Assembly: GCF_009928415.1 (NCBI RefSeq)
Contig: NZ_JAABNN010000006.1
Coordinates: forward strand, 77,551-141,550
Direction of reading: 5' to 3'
Origin: Bacillus sp. USDA818B3_A
Lineage (GTDB): Bacteria; Bacillota; Bacilli; Bacillales; Cytobacillaceae
Length of the DNA stretch: 64,000 nt
The notes under the pieces are model-generated. The model saw only the letters and a list, made by a program, of their open reading frames with translations, was not told the origin of the DNA and did no database searches. The translations under genes were made by a program, and so were the position numbers. Position 1 is the first letter of the stretch; the number at the start of each line of letters is the position of its first letter. This document shows, piece after piece, positions 46,072 through 54,766 of this stretch.

Positions 46072-46845
46072 TTATCCTCCCACCGCCTGATTTTTCTTTA
46101 GTCCAGCCTTCCATAACCACCCGATTGCAGCAATAAGCAGAACAGTCCAAATAAAAGAACCGATAAATCCTGCCATTAATGTTTGCGAATCGGCTGACTC
46201 CGTTAGAATTTCTAAAGGAAATCCGATCATATATCGATAAGGTAAGAAAGTACTGATCTCTTTCACAACCGGCGGCAAGAGAGAAAACGGGGCAATTCGG
46301 CCTGAAATAAATAAGGAAACAGTTTCAAACGTGGCATAGACCGCGGTTACTTTGGTCATCCAAAAACCTAAAATACCAAACATAAAACTAAACGCAAATC
46401 GGATAATCGCTCCAAGCAGCAACGCAACTAGAAAAAGTCCCCACTGGCTAAAGGATAAATGTAACTGAAGCGATGGAACAAAGAAGGATAAAACAATCCA
46501 TAAAGGAATAAGCACAACTAAGAACAAACCTTTATAAACAATATTTTCAGCGATTGCCCAATGAATCGGATGAAAAGGCCGGACAATTTGATAGGAAAAC
46601 GATCCTTCTCTGATTTGGCGATCCATTTCCCAGACGTCCCAAGCACTTGTCAAGCGCTCGACCATAATCAGTGAGACAAAATACAAAATAAACGTATCTC
46701 CCTCTTCTGGATAAATGTTCATCCATACCATCATAGTAATCAATGGCTGGACCATCGTACCAAACATCCAGACCAACGTTGAGAGTTGATAAGAGAACAT
46801 TTCAACATACTTCATCCGTAAAATCGCCCGGTATTTAGTAATCAT
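46072..46845 (-). CDS. ABC-2 type permease (first subunit)
   Basis: A 257-residue membrane protein of COG4587 type with about six helices (KYRAILRMKYVEMFSYQLST, REGSFSYQIVRPFHPIHWAI). It pairs with the next permease and the ATPase upstream. Its ATG overlaps the last codons of the ATPase gene by 11 bp, and AGGAGG is embedded in them, so translation is coupled. The substrate of the complex is unknown. Similar sets are annotated as daunorubicin-type or viologen exporters without proof. Confidence 0.88.
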   Translation of the reverse strand: MITKYRAILRMKYVEMFSYQLSTLVWMFGTMVQPLITMMVWMNIYPEEGDTFILYFVSLIMVERLTSAWDVWEMDRQIREGSFSYQIVRPFHPIHWAIAENIVYKGLFLVVLIPLWIVLSFFVPSLQLHLSFSQWGLFLVALLLGAIIRFAFSFMFGILGFWMTKVTAVYATFETVSLFISGRIAPFSLLPPVVKEISTFLPYRYMIGFPLEILTESADSQTLMAGFIGSFIWTVLLIAAIGWLWKAGLKKNQAVGG

Positions 46846-47815
46846 GTGACTCCTCCTGGAAAGCTAAGGTAATCACTTCTTCCATCGGCGGATCTTGGAT
46901 ATTGAGGTCATTAATTTCAAAATTAGCCAGTAGTGCTGATGAAACAATCGGTACACGATCCCTAGCTACGCGAAGGGTCAATTTACCATCTTCAAATGAA
47001 ACCACTTCACCGAACGCCTCCCATTGACCAATTGAGTCAGCAGGAAGACGCACCTCTAACAATTTGTAAGGTGTCAATCTTTCTGTTAATACTTGTAATC
47101 CACCATCGTAAAGAAGTTTCCCGTGATTAATGATCAATACCCGCTCACAAAGTGCAGTCACATCACCCATATAATGTGAAGTTAAGAGAATCGTTGTTTG
47201 ATGTTCACGATTATATTTAGCGATGAATTGCCGGACCTTTTCTTGTGTATCTACATCCAGACCGATCGTGGGTTCATCTAAAAATAGAATGGATGGCCGG
47301 TGTAATAGTGAGGCGGCCAATTCGCATTTCATCCGCTGGCCAAGACTCAAGTTTCGAACAGGCTTCCCAAGCAATGGGGCTAACTCTAGCAATTCAACCA
47401 ATTCATCTAAGGTTTGGCGGAATACTTTTTCATCAATTTCATAAACACTTTTATTGACCAAAAAGGTTTCCATTGGCGGGATGTCCCAAATCAGCTGACT
47501 TTTCTGCCCCATCACCAAACTCATCATTTTTTTGTACTCATTCTGTTGTTCCTGCGGTTTAAAACCATTTACCTTAATACTCCCAGAAGTAGGATGCAGC
47601 AATCCTGCTAACATTTTAATGGTGGTTGTTTTTCCCGCACCATTGGGACCTAAAAACCCTACAATTTCGCCTGTATTAATGGTAAAGGACACGTCCTTTA
47701 CCGCTTGAACGGTTTCGTACTCCCGTTTGAATAAACTGCGTAACGCCTCCATAGAGCCTTCTTTCCTCACATGGACGCGAAAGGATTTAGTTAAATCTTG
47801 AACTAGGATAGACAT
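46835..47815 (-). CDS. ABC transporter ATP-binding protein
   Basis: A 326-residue ATPase of COG4586 type. Walker A is GFLGPNGAGKTTTIKML, the Q-loop LVMGQKSQL, signature NLSLGQRMKCELAA and Walker B ILFLDEPTIGLDVDTQ, with a C-terminal domain of about 90 residues typical of drug-export ATPases. It energises the two ABC-2 permeases that follow. GGAGG precedes the ATG and it is the first gene of the operon. The N-terminal extension before the ATPase core (VHVRKEGSMEALRSLFKREY) is normal for this group. Confidence 0.93.
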   Translation of the reverse strand: MSILVQDLTKSFRVHVRKEGSMEALRSLFKREYETVQAVKDVSFTINTGEIVGFLGPNGAGKTTTIKMLAGLLHPTSGSIKVNGFKPQEQQNEYKKMMSLVMGQKSQLIWDIPPMETFLVNKSVYEIDEKVFRQTLDELVELLELAPLLGKPVRNLSLGQRMKCELAASLLHRPSILFLDEPTIGLDVDTQEKVRQFIAKYNREHQTTILLTSHYMGDVTALCERVLIINHGKLLYDGGLQVLTERLTPYKLLEVRLPADSIGQWEAFGEVVSFEDGKLTLRVARDRVPIVSSALLANFEINDLNIQDPPMEEVITLAFQEESHDY

Positions 47816-47945
47816 GGTTCCTCCAGTATTTGAAAAATAATCATACTCTATTAGTATAGTTTTTGAAATTGTTGTAGTACAAGAATAAAATATATGAATC
47901 TCTTAAAAATTATTGGTAATATTTATTTTGTTTTGTAACAGTATT

Positions 47946-47982
47946 AAAAATCCCCATTTCTAATAGGAAAGAGGGATTTTTT
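47946..47982. terminator. Bidirectional hairpin terminator
   Basis: AAAAATCCC and GGGATTTTT, with inner TTTC and GAAA, form a stem downstream of the carboxypeptidase gene ending at 48020. Confidence 0.7.
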
Positions 47983-48019
47983 TCAAGTGAGCAGCAATTT
48001 TAGAATAGAATTTGATTTG

Positions 48020-48859
48020 TTAGTGAGTAGATCGGGTTTTCATTTGTACAAACGTATAGTTTGCCATCGCCTGAATATCCTTGTACTTGGACTTTTTATC
48101 TGACTTCATGACAACAGAGATCACTTCCTTGTTGCCCTTTTTTAAATATTCAACCAGCGTATGCTGAGCTTGATCTGTAAACCCTGGCTTTCCAGCGATG
48201 ACATGGGGATTGCTGAGAAAATTTATTAAATGACTAATGGTTCTGTCTTGCCTGCTTGTATGAACTTCTGTTACTTGAGCAGACATCACATTTAAAACAT
48301 TGGGATGGTTAATGGCTTCTTTTGTAATAAAAGCCATATCATACGGAGTGGAATAATGGCTGGGATGATGAAGACCGCTAGGTGTGATAAAATGGGAATT
48401 CTTTAGCCCCCATTGCTTCACCTTTTGGTTCATAAGTTCTGCGAATCCTGGTTCGCTTCCAGCGACATTTTCTGCGATAACGACAGCCACATCATTCGCA
48501 CTTAACAGCAATAAAGCTTTCATTGCGTCTTGTTTGGAGATCCTTTCTCCTGGTGTAAGCCCAAAACAAATGCATTCTTGATTGGCAGCATTTCTGCTGA
48601 CCGTCAACATTTCCCCATCCTTCATGCGTTCATCTAAAATAGTGGCTGTTAATACTTTCGTCATACTTGCAGGAAACGCTCTCGAATGGGCATTTTTGTT
48701 GTAAAGGACCTCCCCAGTTAAGGCATCTATCGCCACTCCATACTCACCCGCAATTTGCGGAACTTCCATTTCCGCTGTACTTACCTTTATTGAGAAAATT
48801 GCATTCATTACAAAAAGGGCTATGAGGCTTGCGATAAGGATTTTCTTGATGTTTGCCAT
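48020..48859 (-). CDS. D-alanyl-D-alanine carboxypeptidase (short DacF/PBP5-type)
   Basis: A 280-residue penicillin-binding protein. The signal peptide ends near KVSTAE. Active-site boxes are PASMTKVL (SxxK), LLSANDVA (SxN) and AGKPGFT (KTG-like, with Pro in place of Thr). It should trim the terminal D-Ala from peptidoglycan stem peptides outside the cell. It ends soon after the catalytic domain and lacks the C-terminal beta domain and membrane anchor of PBP5, so it may be released or wall-bound. The ATG at 48859 follows GGAGG with a 6-base spacer; a longer reading to 48976 is rejected. Confidence 0.9.
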   Translation of the reverse strand: MANIKKILIASLIALFVMNAIFSIKVSTAEMEVPQIAGEYGVAIDALTGEVLYNKNAHSRAFPASMTKVLTATILDERMKDGEMLTVSRNAANQECICFGLTPGERISKQDAMKALLLLSANDVAVVIAENVAGSEPGFAELMNQKVKQWGLKNSHFITPSGLHHPSHYSTPYDMAFITKEAINHPNVLNVMSAQVTEVHTSRQDRTISHLINFLSNPHVIAGKPGFTDQAQHTLVEYLKKGNKEVISVVMKSDKKSKYKDIQAMANYTFVQMKTRSTH

Positions 48860-48966
48860 GATGTTCCTCCAGTTTAATATCCGCAATTCTTTAAAATGGC
48901 TTTGCCGTTTTATTTTGTTCCATTTTTTCCAGAAATACTTAAGTTTTGTTTTAATCAATAAAAAGA

Positions 48967-48996
48967 AGACCTCCAACCCAAATGGTTGAGGTCTTT
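48967..48996 (-). terminator. Terminator of the FbpA-like gene
   Basis: AAGACCTCCAACC and GGTTGAGGTCTT pair with a one-base bulge and are followed on the minus strand by CTTTTTATTG. A separate palindrome, AAATACGT-TT-ACGTATTT, lies at 49000-49017. Confidence 0.7.
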
Positions 48997-49054
48997 AAAA
49001 ATACGTTTACGTATTTCATGGTTTCTTTTTATTTGTCCATTGCAAGGATCCTGT

Positions 49055-49219
49055 TCACAGAGGCTGGCTATCCACAATAGTTTTTTTGTATTCCTCTTCT
49101 AATTCCGTTAAAGACCAGAGCGAAAAATCCTCCTCTTTATAAAAGTGATTAAAGGTATGCAAATGATTAATTAAAGTTTTTCTTCTTTGTTCCACAGCTT
49201 TACGAAGGAAATTACCCAC
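49055..49219 (-). CDS. FbpA-like Fur-regulated basic protein family, small
   Basis: A 54-residue protein beginning (V)GNFLRKAVEQRRKTLINHL, with the later SLWSLTELEEEYKKTIV. This layout, a basic helix then a short turn and a TLTELExEYK-type helix, matches the Fur-regulated basic protein FbpA family of Bacillus. In B. subtilis FbpA-C act with the sRNA FsrA in iron sparing. The start is a GTG 8 bases after AAAGGGGG. No clear Fur box was found upstream, so iron control is not shown here. Being under 60 codons it is easily missed. It ends at a good terminator. Confidence 0.65.
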   Translation of the reverse strand: MGNFLRKAVEQRRKTLINHLHTFNHFYKEEDFSLWSLTELEEEYKKTIVDSQPL

Positions 49220-49497
49220 ACCCGCCACCCCCTTTCCCTTCCATTGTTTACAAGCATTAGAAGAGTTTACTTAGTGATTCAATCCTCCAAATTAGAGTCC
49301 TTTTTGGCAAATCCACCATCACTAAAAACGTTTTCGTCCCCCTCCAACCAGATTTAATCCGTCAGCAGAAAGCGCTTCCTATTTCATATTAGTGAGTAGT
49401 AACGAATCTTTCATTACGTCTATTGGATACCCAACTTGGACCGATTGAAACTGATAAAATTATTCTGGTTTTTTCAATAAATCCTATAAAGATAAAA
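49220..49497. other. Intergenic region upstream of the FbpA-like gene
   Basis: No gene is visible. AGAAAGCGCTTCCT at 49367-49380 looks like a weak catabolite-repression site, with three mismatches to the cre consensus. No Fur-like 19-bp palindrome was seen. Confidence 0.4.
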
Positions 49498-49561
49498 AAC
49501 TTAGTTGACCCACTATACAAAGTAAACTAAGTTCAGTATAATAGGAATGTAAGCGTAAATA
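49498..49561 (+). promoter_or_regulatory. GH43 promoter with inverted repeat and cre-like site
   Basis: AACTTAGTT (49498-49506) and AACTAAGTT (49525-49533) are exact 9-bp inverted arms 18 bp apart, ending just before TATAAT (49537-49542). TGTAAGCGTAAATA (49548-49561) is a cre-like site with two mismatches. Repression by a local regulator and CcpA is plausible. Confidence 0.5.
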
Positions 49562-49584
49562 CTTTTTTATAGGGAGCTATTATT

Positions 49585-50571
49585 ATGGGGAAAAACTCAA
49601 AACAGAATGAACCTTTAGTAACACATATTTTTACAGCAGATCCTTCTGCACATGTCTTTGATGGCAAACTATATATTTATCCTTCTCATGACCTTGATCA
49701 TGATGGTCCTTCAAATGATAATGGAGATCAATATGCAATGGAAGATTACCATATTTTATCAATGGATGATGTAGACGCACCGTGTATAGATAACGGAGAA
49801 GCGCTTCATTTAAAAGATGTACCATGGGCAAGTAAACAGATGTGGGCACCTGATGCTGCTTATAAAAACAATACCTATTATTTATTTTTCCCTGCTAGAG
49901 ATAAAGATGGTATTTTCAGACTTGGCGTGGCATCAAGCACAAATCCAGCAGGACCTTTTAAAGCCGAAGAAAATTACATACCGGGCAGCTTCAGTATTGA
50001 CCCAGCTGTGTTAGTAGATGAAGATGATAGAGCTTACGTTTATTTTGGCGGCCTTTGGGGAGGACAATTGGAAAAATGGCAGACGGGAACATTTAACCCA
50101 GATGCTGAAGGACCGGCTCCAAACGAACCTGCACTAGGACCAAGAGTCGCAGAGTTAAGCGATGATATGCTGACTTTTAAAAGTGAACCGAAGGAAATTT
50201 CAATTGTAGATGAAAACGGCAATCCGATCCTTGCAAGTGACGAAGACCGAAGATATTTTGAAGGTCCATGGGTTCATAAATACAATGGACTTTACTATCT
50301 ATCCTATTCAACTGGAACCACTCATAAAATTGTTTATGCGGTTAGTGAAAATCCACAAGGACCATTTGAGTTCAAAGGAACGATTCTTACACCTGTTATT
50401 GGCTGGACTACCCATCATTCAATTGTTGAGTTTAATGATAAGTGGTATCTGTTCTATCATGATTGCTCATTGTCAGACGGTGTCAACCATAAGCGTTCTG
50501 TGAAATTCACAGAATTAAAATATAATGAAGACAGAACCATTCAAACGATTGATCCTTATGGTGATAAATAA
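49585..50571 (+). CDS. Glycoside hydrolase family 43 enzyme
   Basis: A 328-residue five-bladed beta-propeller glycosidase with no signal peptide, so it acts inside the cell. The catalytic triad fits GH43: Asp in TADPSAHVFDGKLYIYPSHD (general base), Asp in SIDPAVLVDEDDRAYVYFGG and Glu in RRYFEGPWVHKYNG (general acid). Likely substrates are arabinoxylan-derived oligosaccharides (beta-xylosidase or arabinofuranosidase). It stands alone, with a promoter carrying an inverted repeat and a cre-like element. No transporter or sugar-specific regulator is adjacent, so import must be encoded elsewhere. Confidence 0.92.
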   Translation: MGKNSKQNEPLVTHIFTADPSAHVFDGKLYIYPSHDLDHDGPSNDNGDQYAMEDYHILSMDDVDAPCIDNGEALHLKDVPWASKQMWAPDAAYKNNTYYLFFPARDKDGIFRLGVASSTNPAGPFKAEENYIPGSFSIDPAVLVDEDDRAYVYFGGLWGGQLEKWQTGTFNPDAEGPAPNEPALGPRVAELSDDMLTFKSEPKEISIVDENGNPILASDEDRRYFEGPWVHKYNGLYYLSYSTGTTHKIVYAVSENPQGPFEFKGTILTPVIGWTTHHSIVEFNDKWYLFYHDCSLSDGVNHKRSVKFTELKYNEDRTIQTIDPYGDK

Positions 50572-50579
50572 TTAGGATG

Positions 50580-50614
50580 AAGGTTGACTCTCAAAAAGCT
50601 TTGAGGTCAGCCTT
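50580..50614 (+). terminator. Terminator after the GH43 gene
   Basis: AAGGTTGAC-TCTCAAA and TTTGAG-GTCAGCCTT pair with one bulge and one G-U, 9 bp after the stop codon. Confidence 0.7.
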
Positions 50615-50685
50615 CTCTCGTTTAGGGAATATCCACTGTTGAATTTGAATAGGAAGCTACTGCAAAATAACGACAATAGGTTACT

Positions 50686-50862
50686 TTATTCGGATGTATC
50701 AGCTTTATTACTACTAGTGGAATTTGATACATCCGATTTTTTAGCGCCTTTACTAACATAAGGTTTGGCGCTCTTAGCTCGGTTAGCACTAGCTTTCCAC
50801 CGATTCCATCCCTTTTTTCCTGTTCCTCTGCCCGTTCCGCCTTTACCCTTAGTTTTATTCAT
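50686..50862 (-). CDS. Small basic DUF3934-like protein
   Basis: A 58-residue, highly basic protein beginning MNKTKGKGGTGRGTGKKGWN and continuing RWKASANRAKSAKPYVSKG. The Gly/Lys-rich start with TGKKGWNRW is what I recall as DUF3934, a small family restricted to Bacillaceae; its function is unknown. The last 18 residues are Ser/Asn-rich. GGAG lies 7 bases before the ATG. It could bind nucleic acid, judging only from charge. Confidence 0.65.
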   Translation of the reverse strand: MNKTKGKGGTGRGTGKKGWNRWKASANRAKSAKPYVSKGAKKSDVSNSTSSNKADTSE

Positions 50863-51019
50863 ATAATCACTCCAATATTATATACGGTTTTGTTTTGTCC
50901 ATTTTACTTATCTTTTATCCAAGCACGATGCAGTATACCATACATAAAGATAAAAAGAGAGCAATTCTATTTTTTAAAATGATATTTCACCATGTTTTGA
51001 GTGTATCCTACTTAAAAAA

Positions 51020-51043
51020 GAGCCTATCCAATCGGCTAGGCTC
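51020..51043 (-). terminator. Terminator after the mechanosensitive channel gene
   Basis: GAGCCTA and TAGGCTC pair and are followed on the minus strand by TTTTTTAAG. Nothing else is evident between 50863 and 51136. Confidence 0.7.
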
Positions 51044-51136
51044 AGAAATATGTTTTATAGTATCCAGTAGAACAGTAACTCTACTCACAAAAAAATCCAT
51101 AAACATAGGTTTCCTCTGAAAAAACTAAATCTACTA

Positions 51137-52252
51137 TCAATCATAAGATCCCATTGTTTGGAGTAATTCATTAGTTTGCGGTGAAACGTAAAGAGTTCGG
51201 CTTGGGAAAGCCACTTCTACTCCCTCTGCCTCTAAGATGCCCATGATGGCCAGATTGATTTCGTGCTTAATTTTCACGTGTTCTGCCCAAACCGTCGAAT
51301 TTGTGAAAAAGTAAACTAGAATATCGAGACTGCTTTCATTATAATGATCGAATGCGACCATAATCGTATCCGGGTGAATGTCTTCATGGGTTCTCAACAT
51401 ATGTTCCATTTTTTCTACAACCCTTTTAATTTGTTCTTTGGTCGTTTGATAGTTTAATCCTAAGTGGAAAGTGATACGTCTTTTCCCCATCCGGCTCCAG
51501 TTAGTAATCGGCTCGTTGGCAAGGGTTGAATTAGGTACCGTTACAAGAGCTTGACTAAATGTCCGGACTTTCGTACTCCTAAAGTTAATGTCTTCTACTG
51601 TCCCCTCAACACTTGGTGTTAAAATCCAATCCCCAATCGAAAAAGGTTTCTCGGTGACAATAACCACGCCGCCAATGAGATTTCCAACCGCTTCTTTTGC
51701 AGCGAGAGCAAATGCCAGGCCGCCTAAGCCGAGGCCGGCTACCAGCCCATTGACGTCATAATCAAACTCTTGACCAATAATACTAATACTGATCGCAATC
51801 ATAATCACACGGATGATTCTACATATGAAAGGAATCAGAATTAAATCAATCTTATTATTTAGCTTTTGATTCACACTTATTAATAAACCCGATGTTGGCG
51901 AAGATAAATTAAACAGTCCCCAAGTAATGAGAACAATCACCATAGAACGTAGAAATTTTAAAAATAAGACATTGTGCTGTTCCATAAATGGAAAGTAATC
52001 CATTGCAACATACAAACCTAAAATAATAAAGAACCAACCTAAAGGACGTTCAAACCCTAAACATATTTGAGTTATAAAATCTGTTGGTGTCTTCCTTGAC
52101 AGTTTCAAGATCAATTGGAACACATACTTTGTAAATAGGTTTCTAAAAAGAATAAACAGTAGCAAAATTCCTATAGAAATTCCTAAATCTTTTAAGATGT
52201 CATAGTTTATCTCTGCCATTGAAAACCCCATTACAAACGAACTTAAAGACAT
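51137..52252 (-). CDS. MscS-family mechanosensitive channel
   Basis: A 371-residue membrane protein with five N-terminal helices, then the pore helix and beta domain of MscS: YDVNGLVAGLGLGGLAFALA, KEAVGNLIGGVVIVTEKPFS and GDWILTPSVEGTVEDINFRS. The C-terminal alpha-beta domain ends VAFPSRTLYVSP. It should open under membrane tension to release solutes on osmotic downshock. GGGAAGG lies 10 bases before the ATG. It is larger than minimal MscS because of extra N-terminal helices, as in YkuT/YnaI-like members. It stands alone with its own terminator. Confidence 0.93.
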   Translation of the reverse strand: MSLSSFVMGFSMAEINYDILKDLGISIGILLLFILFRNLFTKYVFQLILKLSRKTPTDFITQICLGFERPLGWFFIILGLYVAMDYFPFMEQHNVLFLKFLRSMVIVLITWGLFNLSSPTSGLLISVNQKLNNKIDLILIPFICRIIRVIMIAISISIIGQEFDYDVNGLVAGLGLGGLAFALAAKEAVGNLIGGVVIVTEKPFSIGDWILTPSVEGTVEDINFRSTKVRTFSQALVTVPNSTLANEPITNWSRMGKRRITFHLGLNYQTTKEQIKRVVEKMEHMLRTHEDIHPDTIMVAFDHYNESSLDILVYFFTNSTVWAEHVKIKHEINLAIMGILEAEGVEVAFPSRTLYVSPQTNELLQTMGSYD

Positions 52253-52429
52253 TTTTAAAATACCTTCCCTCTTTTTACAAATACTTTTTTACATCATTAC
52301 AACGCATAATAATAACTTTTTTACTAAGAGATTTGAATACATCAAAAGTCTCAGATTGATGGGTAGTAATCTCAAAGAAAGCTATGTATAGTAATAAGTT
52401 AATCATGCAATTCTTAAATTAAGATTAAA

Positions 52430-52460
52430 AAACCCATCGTCAACAAGAGACGACAGGTTT
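52430..52460 (-). terminator. Terminator of the small hypothetical gene
   Basis: AAACCCATCGTC and GACGACAGGTTT pair with a small bulge, followed on the minus strand by a T6 run. Confidence 0.7.
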
Positions 52461-52478
52461 CACTTAGATGTTATCATT

Positions 52479-52757
52479 CTATTTAATCTTAACTTCTTCC
52501 CAATAATATTGAATTGCCTCTTTTCTTACAACCTCAGGACATTCCACTTCGTCTTCCCAATGATCGTAATTGTTCTCCCCATTGACATGCTGGATATCGA
52601 CACTATAATATTTGTCTTTGTATTTGAAAATAATGACAACCATTTCGGAATAACCTGCATCATCGTTCCCAAGTTCTTGAACAAATTCCAGACCATAATT
52701 TTCATCGTTTCTACGTTCGGCAATAGAATCTAAAATAATATTTTTAGGAAACTTCAT
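52479..52757 (-). CDS. Small conserved hypothetical protein
   Basis: A 92-residue acidic, soluble protein starting MKFPKNIILDSIAERRNDEN, with a beta-rich middle (EMVVIIFKYKDKYYSVDIQH) and a helical end VVRKEAIQYYWEEVKIK. I do not recognise a named family. AAGGAG lies 8 bases before the ATG and a terminator follows, so it is a real single-gene unit. Similar small proteins of unknown role occur in many Bacillaceae genomes. Confidence 0.7.
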   Translation of the reverse strand: MKFPKNIILDSIAERRNDENYGLEFVQELGNDDAGYSEMVVIIFKYKDKYYSVDIQHVNGENNYDHWEDEVECPEVVRKEAIQYYWEEVKIK

Positions 52758-52986
52758 CGTTCTTGCTCCTTCGTTTTATTCGTTTTATTTTATCACCATT
52801 ATCTGGTGTTCTGTAACCTCTTTGGGAGATAAAAGATTGTTCTTTTAATCACCATATTCATTATATCCATCTTATTTGAAATATCAATACTGTTTTCAAG
52901 TTATCTACTACTTTTTTACATGCTCTTAAAAACAATTTCACCTTATTGACATTTTTTCCATAACTTCAAATTATAGGCTTAAAGAA

Positions 52987-53015
52987 GGGCAAAGCCTGAC
53001 ATGCAAGCTTCGCCC
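52987..53015 (-). terminator. Terminator after sstT
   Basis: GGGCAAAGC and GCTTCGCCC form a 9-bp stem with one G-U, just after the stop codon at 53022, followed on the minus strand by TTCTTT. Confidence 0.75.
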
Positions 53016-53021
53016 CAATTT

Positions 53022-54260
53022 TTATGAAACTTTTTGAATATCAATCGTTCTTCCTTCTTTTCTCCACTTTTTAAATTCAGCTGTTGCTGTAAAAAGAACA
53101 TCTGTGGAAGAGTTAAGGGCGGTTTCAAAAGAGTCTTGCAGCACTCCGATGATAAAACCTACTCCTACGACTTGCATCGCAACATCCCCAGGAATGCCGA
53201 ACAAGCTGCAAGCAAGCGGGATCAGTAAAAGTGAGCCGCCTGCAACACCTGATGCACCACAAGCACAAATCGCAGATAATAAACTAAGGATAAACGCAGT
53301 AGGGATATCTACATGGATGTTTAATGTATGCACTGCTGCAAGTGTAAGAACAGAAATTGTAACCGCAGCCCCGGCCATATTGATGGTCGCGCCTAACGGA
53401 ATGGATACAGAATAAGAATCCTTATCCAATCGTAAATCTTCACATAACCTCATATTCACAGGAATATTGGCGGCAGAGCTGCGAGTGAAGAAAGCAGTAA
53501 TCGCGCTCTCCTTTAGACACTTAAAAACAAGCGGATATGGATTCTGACGGATATTAACGAACACGATGATTGGATTTACTACAAGTGCAACAAAGAGCAT
53601 GCAGCCAATCAACACAGCCAATAATTTGCCATAGCTTAGCAATGAGGCAATGCCATTAGCTGTAATAGATTCGATGACTAGACCCATAATACCGAATGGA
53701 GCCAACTTAATGACCCAAGTAACCATTTTGGAAACCGCATCTGAAAAATTTGAAATCAACGTTTTGGTCGTGTCAGAGGCATTCTTTAATGCTAAACCAA
53801 GAAGAATGGCCCATGCTAAAATTCCAATGTAATTCGCATTAGAGATGGCACTAACAGGGTTATCCACCACATTCATTAGTAAGGATTTAAGAACTTCCGC
53901 CACACCACCTGGCGCGGTCACGTCCTCCGCGCTTTTGGCAAGGGAAATACTGACAGGAAAGATAAAGCTTACAACGACAGCAATTAAACCGGCTAAAAAG
54001 GTTCCTAAAAGATATAGGATAATAATCGATTTCATATTGGTTTGATGGCCTTTTTTGTGCTGCGCGATGGCTGACATTACCAGGAAGAGTACCAATACAG
54101 GTGCGATGGCTTTTAAAGCCCCTACGAATAAGGAACCCAGGATGACCACTGGCTTAGCTGTTTCTGGAATCGTTACGGCTAGTATGATTCCAACAATCAA
54201 ACCGATAATGATCTGCTTGACCAGACTGATTTGATTCCATTTTTTAATTACATTTTTCAA
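53022..54260 (-). CDS. sstT: Serine/threonine:sodium symporter SstT
   Basis: A 412-residue DAACS-family symporter importing serine and threonine with Na+. The start (L)[20 protein letters not shown], the [20 protein letters not shown] segment, the Ser-rich hairpin [18 protein letters not shown] and the helix-7 motif [10 protein letters not shown] are characteristic of SstT. HP2 shows [20 protein letters not shown]. The start is a TTG 6 bases after GGGGGGA. It is a single gene with a long, AT-rich upstream region in which I found no T-box or riboswitch. Close relatives transport glutamate or dicarboxylates, but the match to SstT is clear. Confidence 0.93.
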   Translation of the reverse strand: MKNVIKKWNQISLVKQIIIGLIVGIILAVTIPETAKPVVILGSLFVGALKAIAPVLVLFLVMSAIAQHKKGHQTNMKSIIILYLLGTFLAGLIAVVVSFIFPVSISLAKSAEDVTAPGGVAEVLKSLLMNVVDNPVSAISNANYIGILAWAILLGLALKNASDTTKTLISNFSDAVSKMVTWVIKLAPFGIMGLVIESITANGIASLLSYGKLLAVLIGCMLFVALVVNPIIVFVNIRQNPYPLVFKCLKESAITAFFTRSSAANIPVNMRLCEDLRLDKDSYSVSIPLGATINMAGAAVTISVLTLAAVHTLNIHVDIPTAFILSLLSAICACGASGVAGGSLLLIPLACSLFGIPGDVAMQVVGVGFIIGVLQDSFETALNSSTDVLFTATAEFKKWRKEGRTIDIQKVS

Positions 54261-54680
54261 AGATAGTCCCCCCTAGAAGTATAGATAAAAATACATCAGT
54301 CCAATGCCAATTTATATATGGTATATCGGCCTATTCCACTAGCTTGTTCGTACTAATGAAACAGAGAGCTGAACGTTTTTGTGATCCGAAGATAAAAATG
54401 TTCGGATTTTGTTATTTTATTAGATTTCTCTAACTTTTTACTATTATAATGAAAATATAAATATATTACAATATCATTTTACTTTTACTTCAATAATACT
54501 AAATATTTTTGATTGGTAAAACACGAACATTCGAAATTAAATTAATCGATCCTCCAAAATAAAATAAATAATATTAATTAAGCTAAAAATGATGTTCATA
54601 TTAACGAAAAATTAATTTTATTTACAATATTTTATTATACTTGCAAAATTCATACATTTAAAGACATTCTTTATAAGAAA
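54261..54680. other. AT-rich intergenic region upstream of sstT
   Basis: About 420 bases with no coding signal, no clear T-box (no AGGGTGGnACCGCG-like element) and no long hairpin. It probably holds the sstT promoter, but candidate boxes are too many in such AT-rich DNA to choose one. Confidence 0.5.
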
Positions 54681-54711
54681 AACCCCTGAATAATTTGATT
54701 ATTCAGGGGTT
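54681..54711. terminator. Terminator after melA
   Basis: AACCCCTGAATAA and TTATTCAGGGGTT form a perfect 13-bp stem with a 5-base loop, downstream of the gene ending at 54767. Confidence 0.8.
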
Positions 54712-54766
54712 AGACACAATTATCCACTTTATTTTTGTAGTATTCTCTTGTCTTATAAGCCCTATC

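Noticed and set aside
49000-49017. Palindrome AAATACGT-TT-ACGTATTT as an operator
   Set aside because: It lies downstream of the FbpA-like gene rather than before any gene start, and no second copy was noticed.
49367-49380. AGAAAGCGCTTCCT as a cre site
   Set aside because: It has three mismatches to the consensus and lies far from the GH43 start, so it is weaker than the site at 49548.
54261-54680. Riboswitch or T-box upstream of sstT
   Set aside because: No conserved T-box element, no stable hairpin series and no terminator-antiterminator pair could be found by eye.
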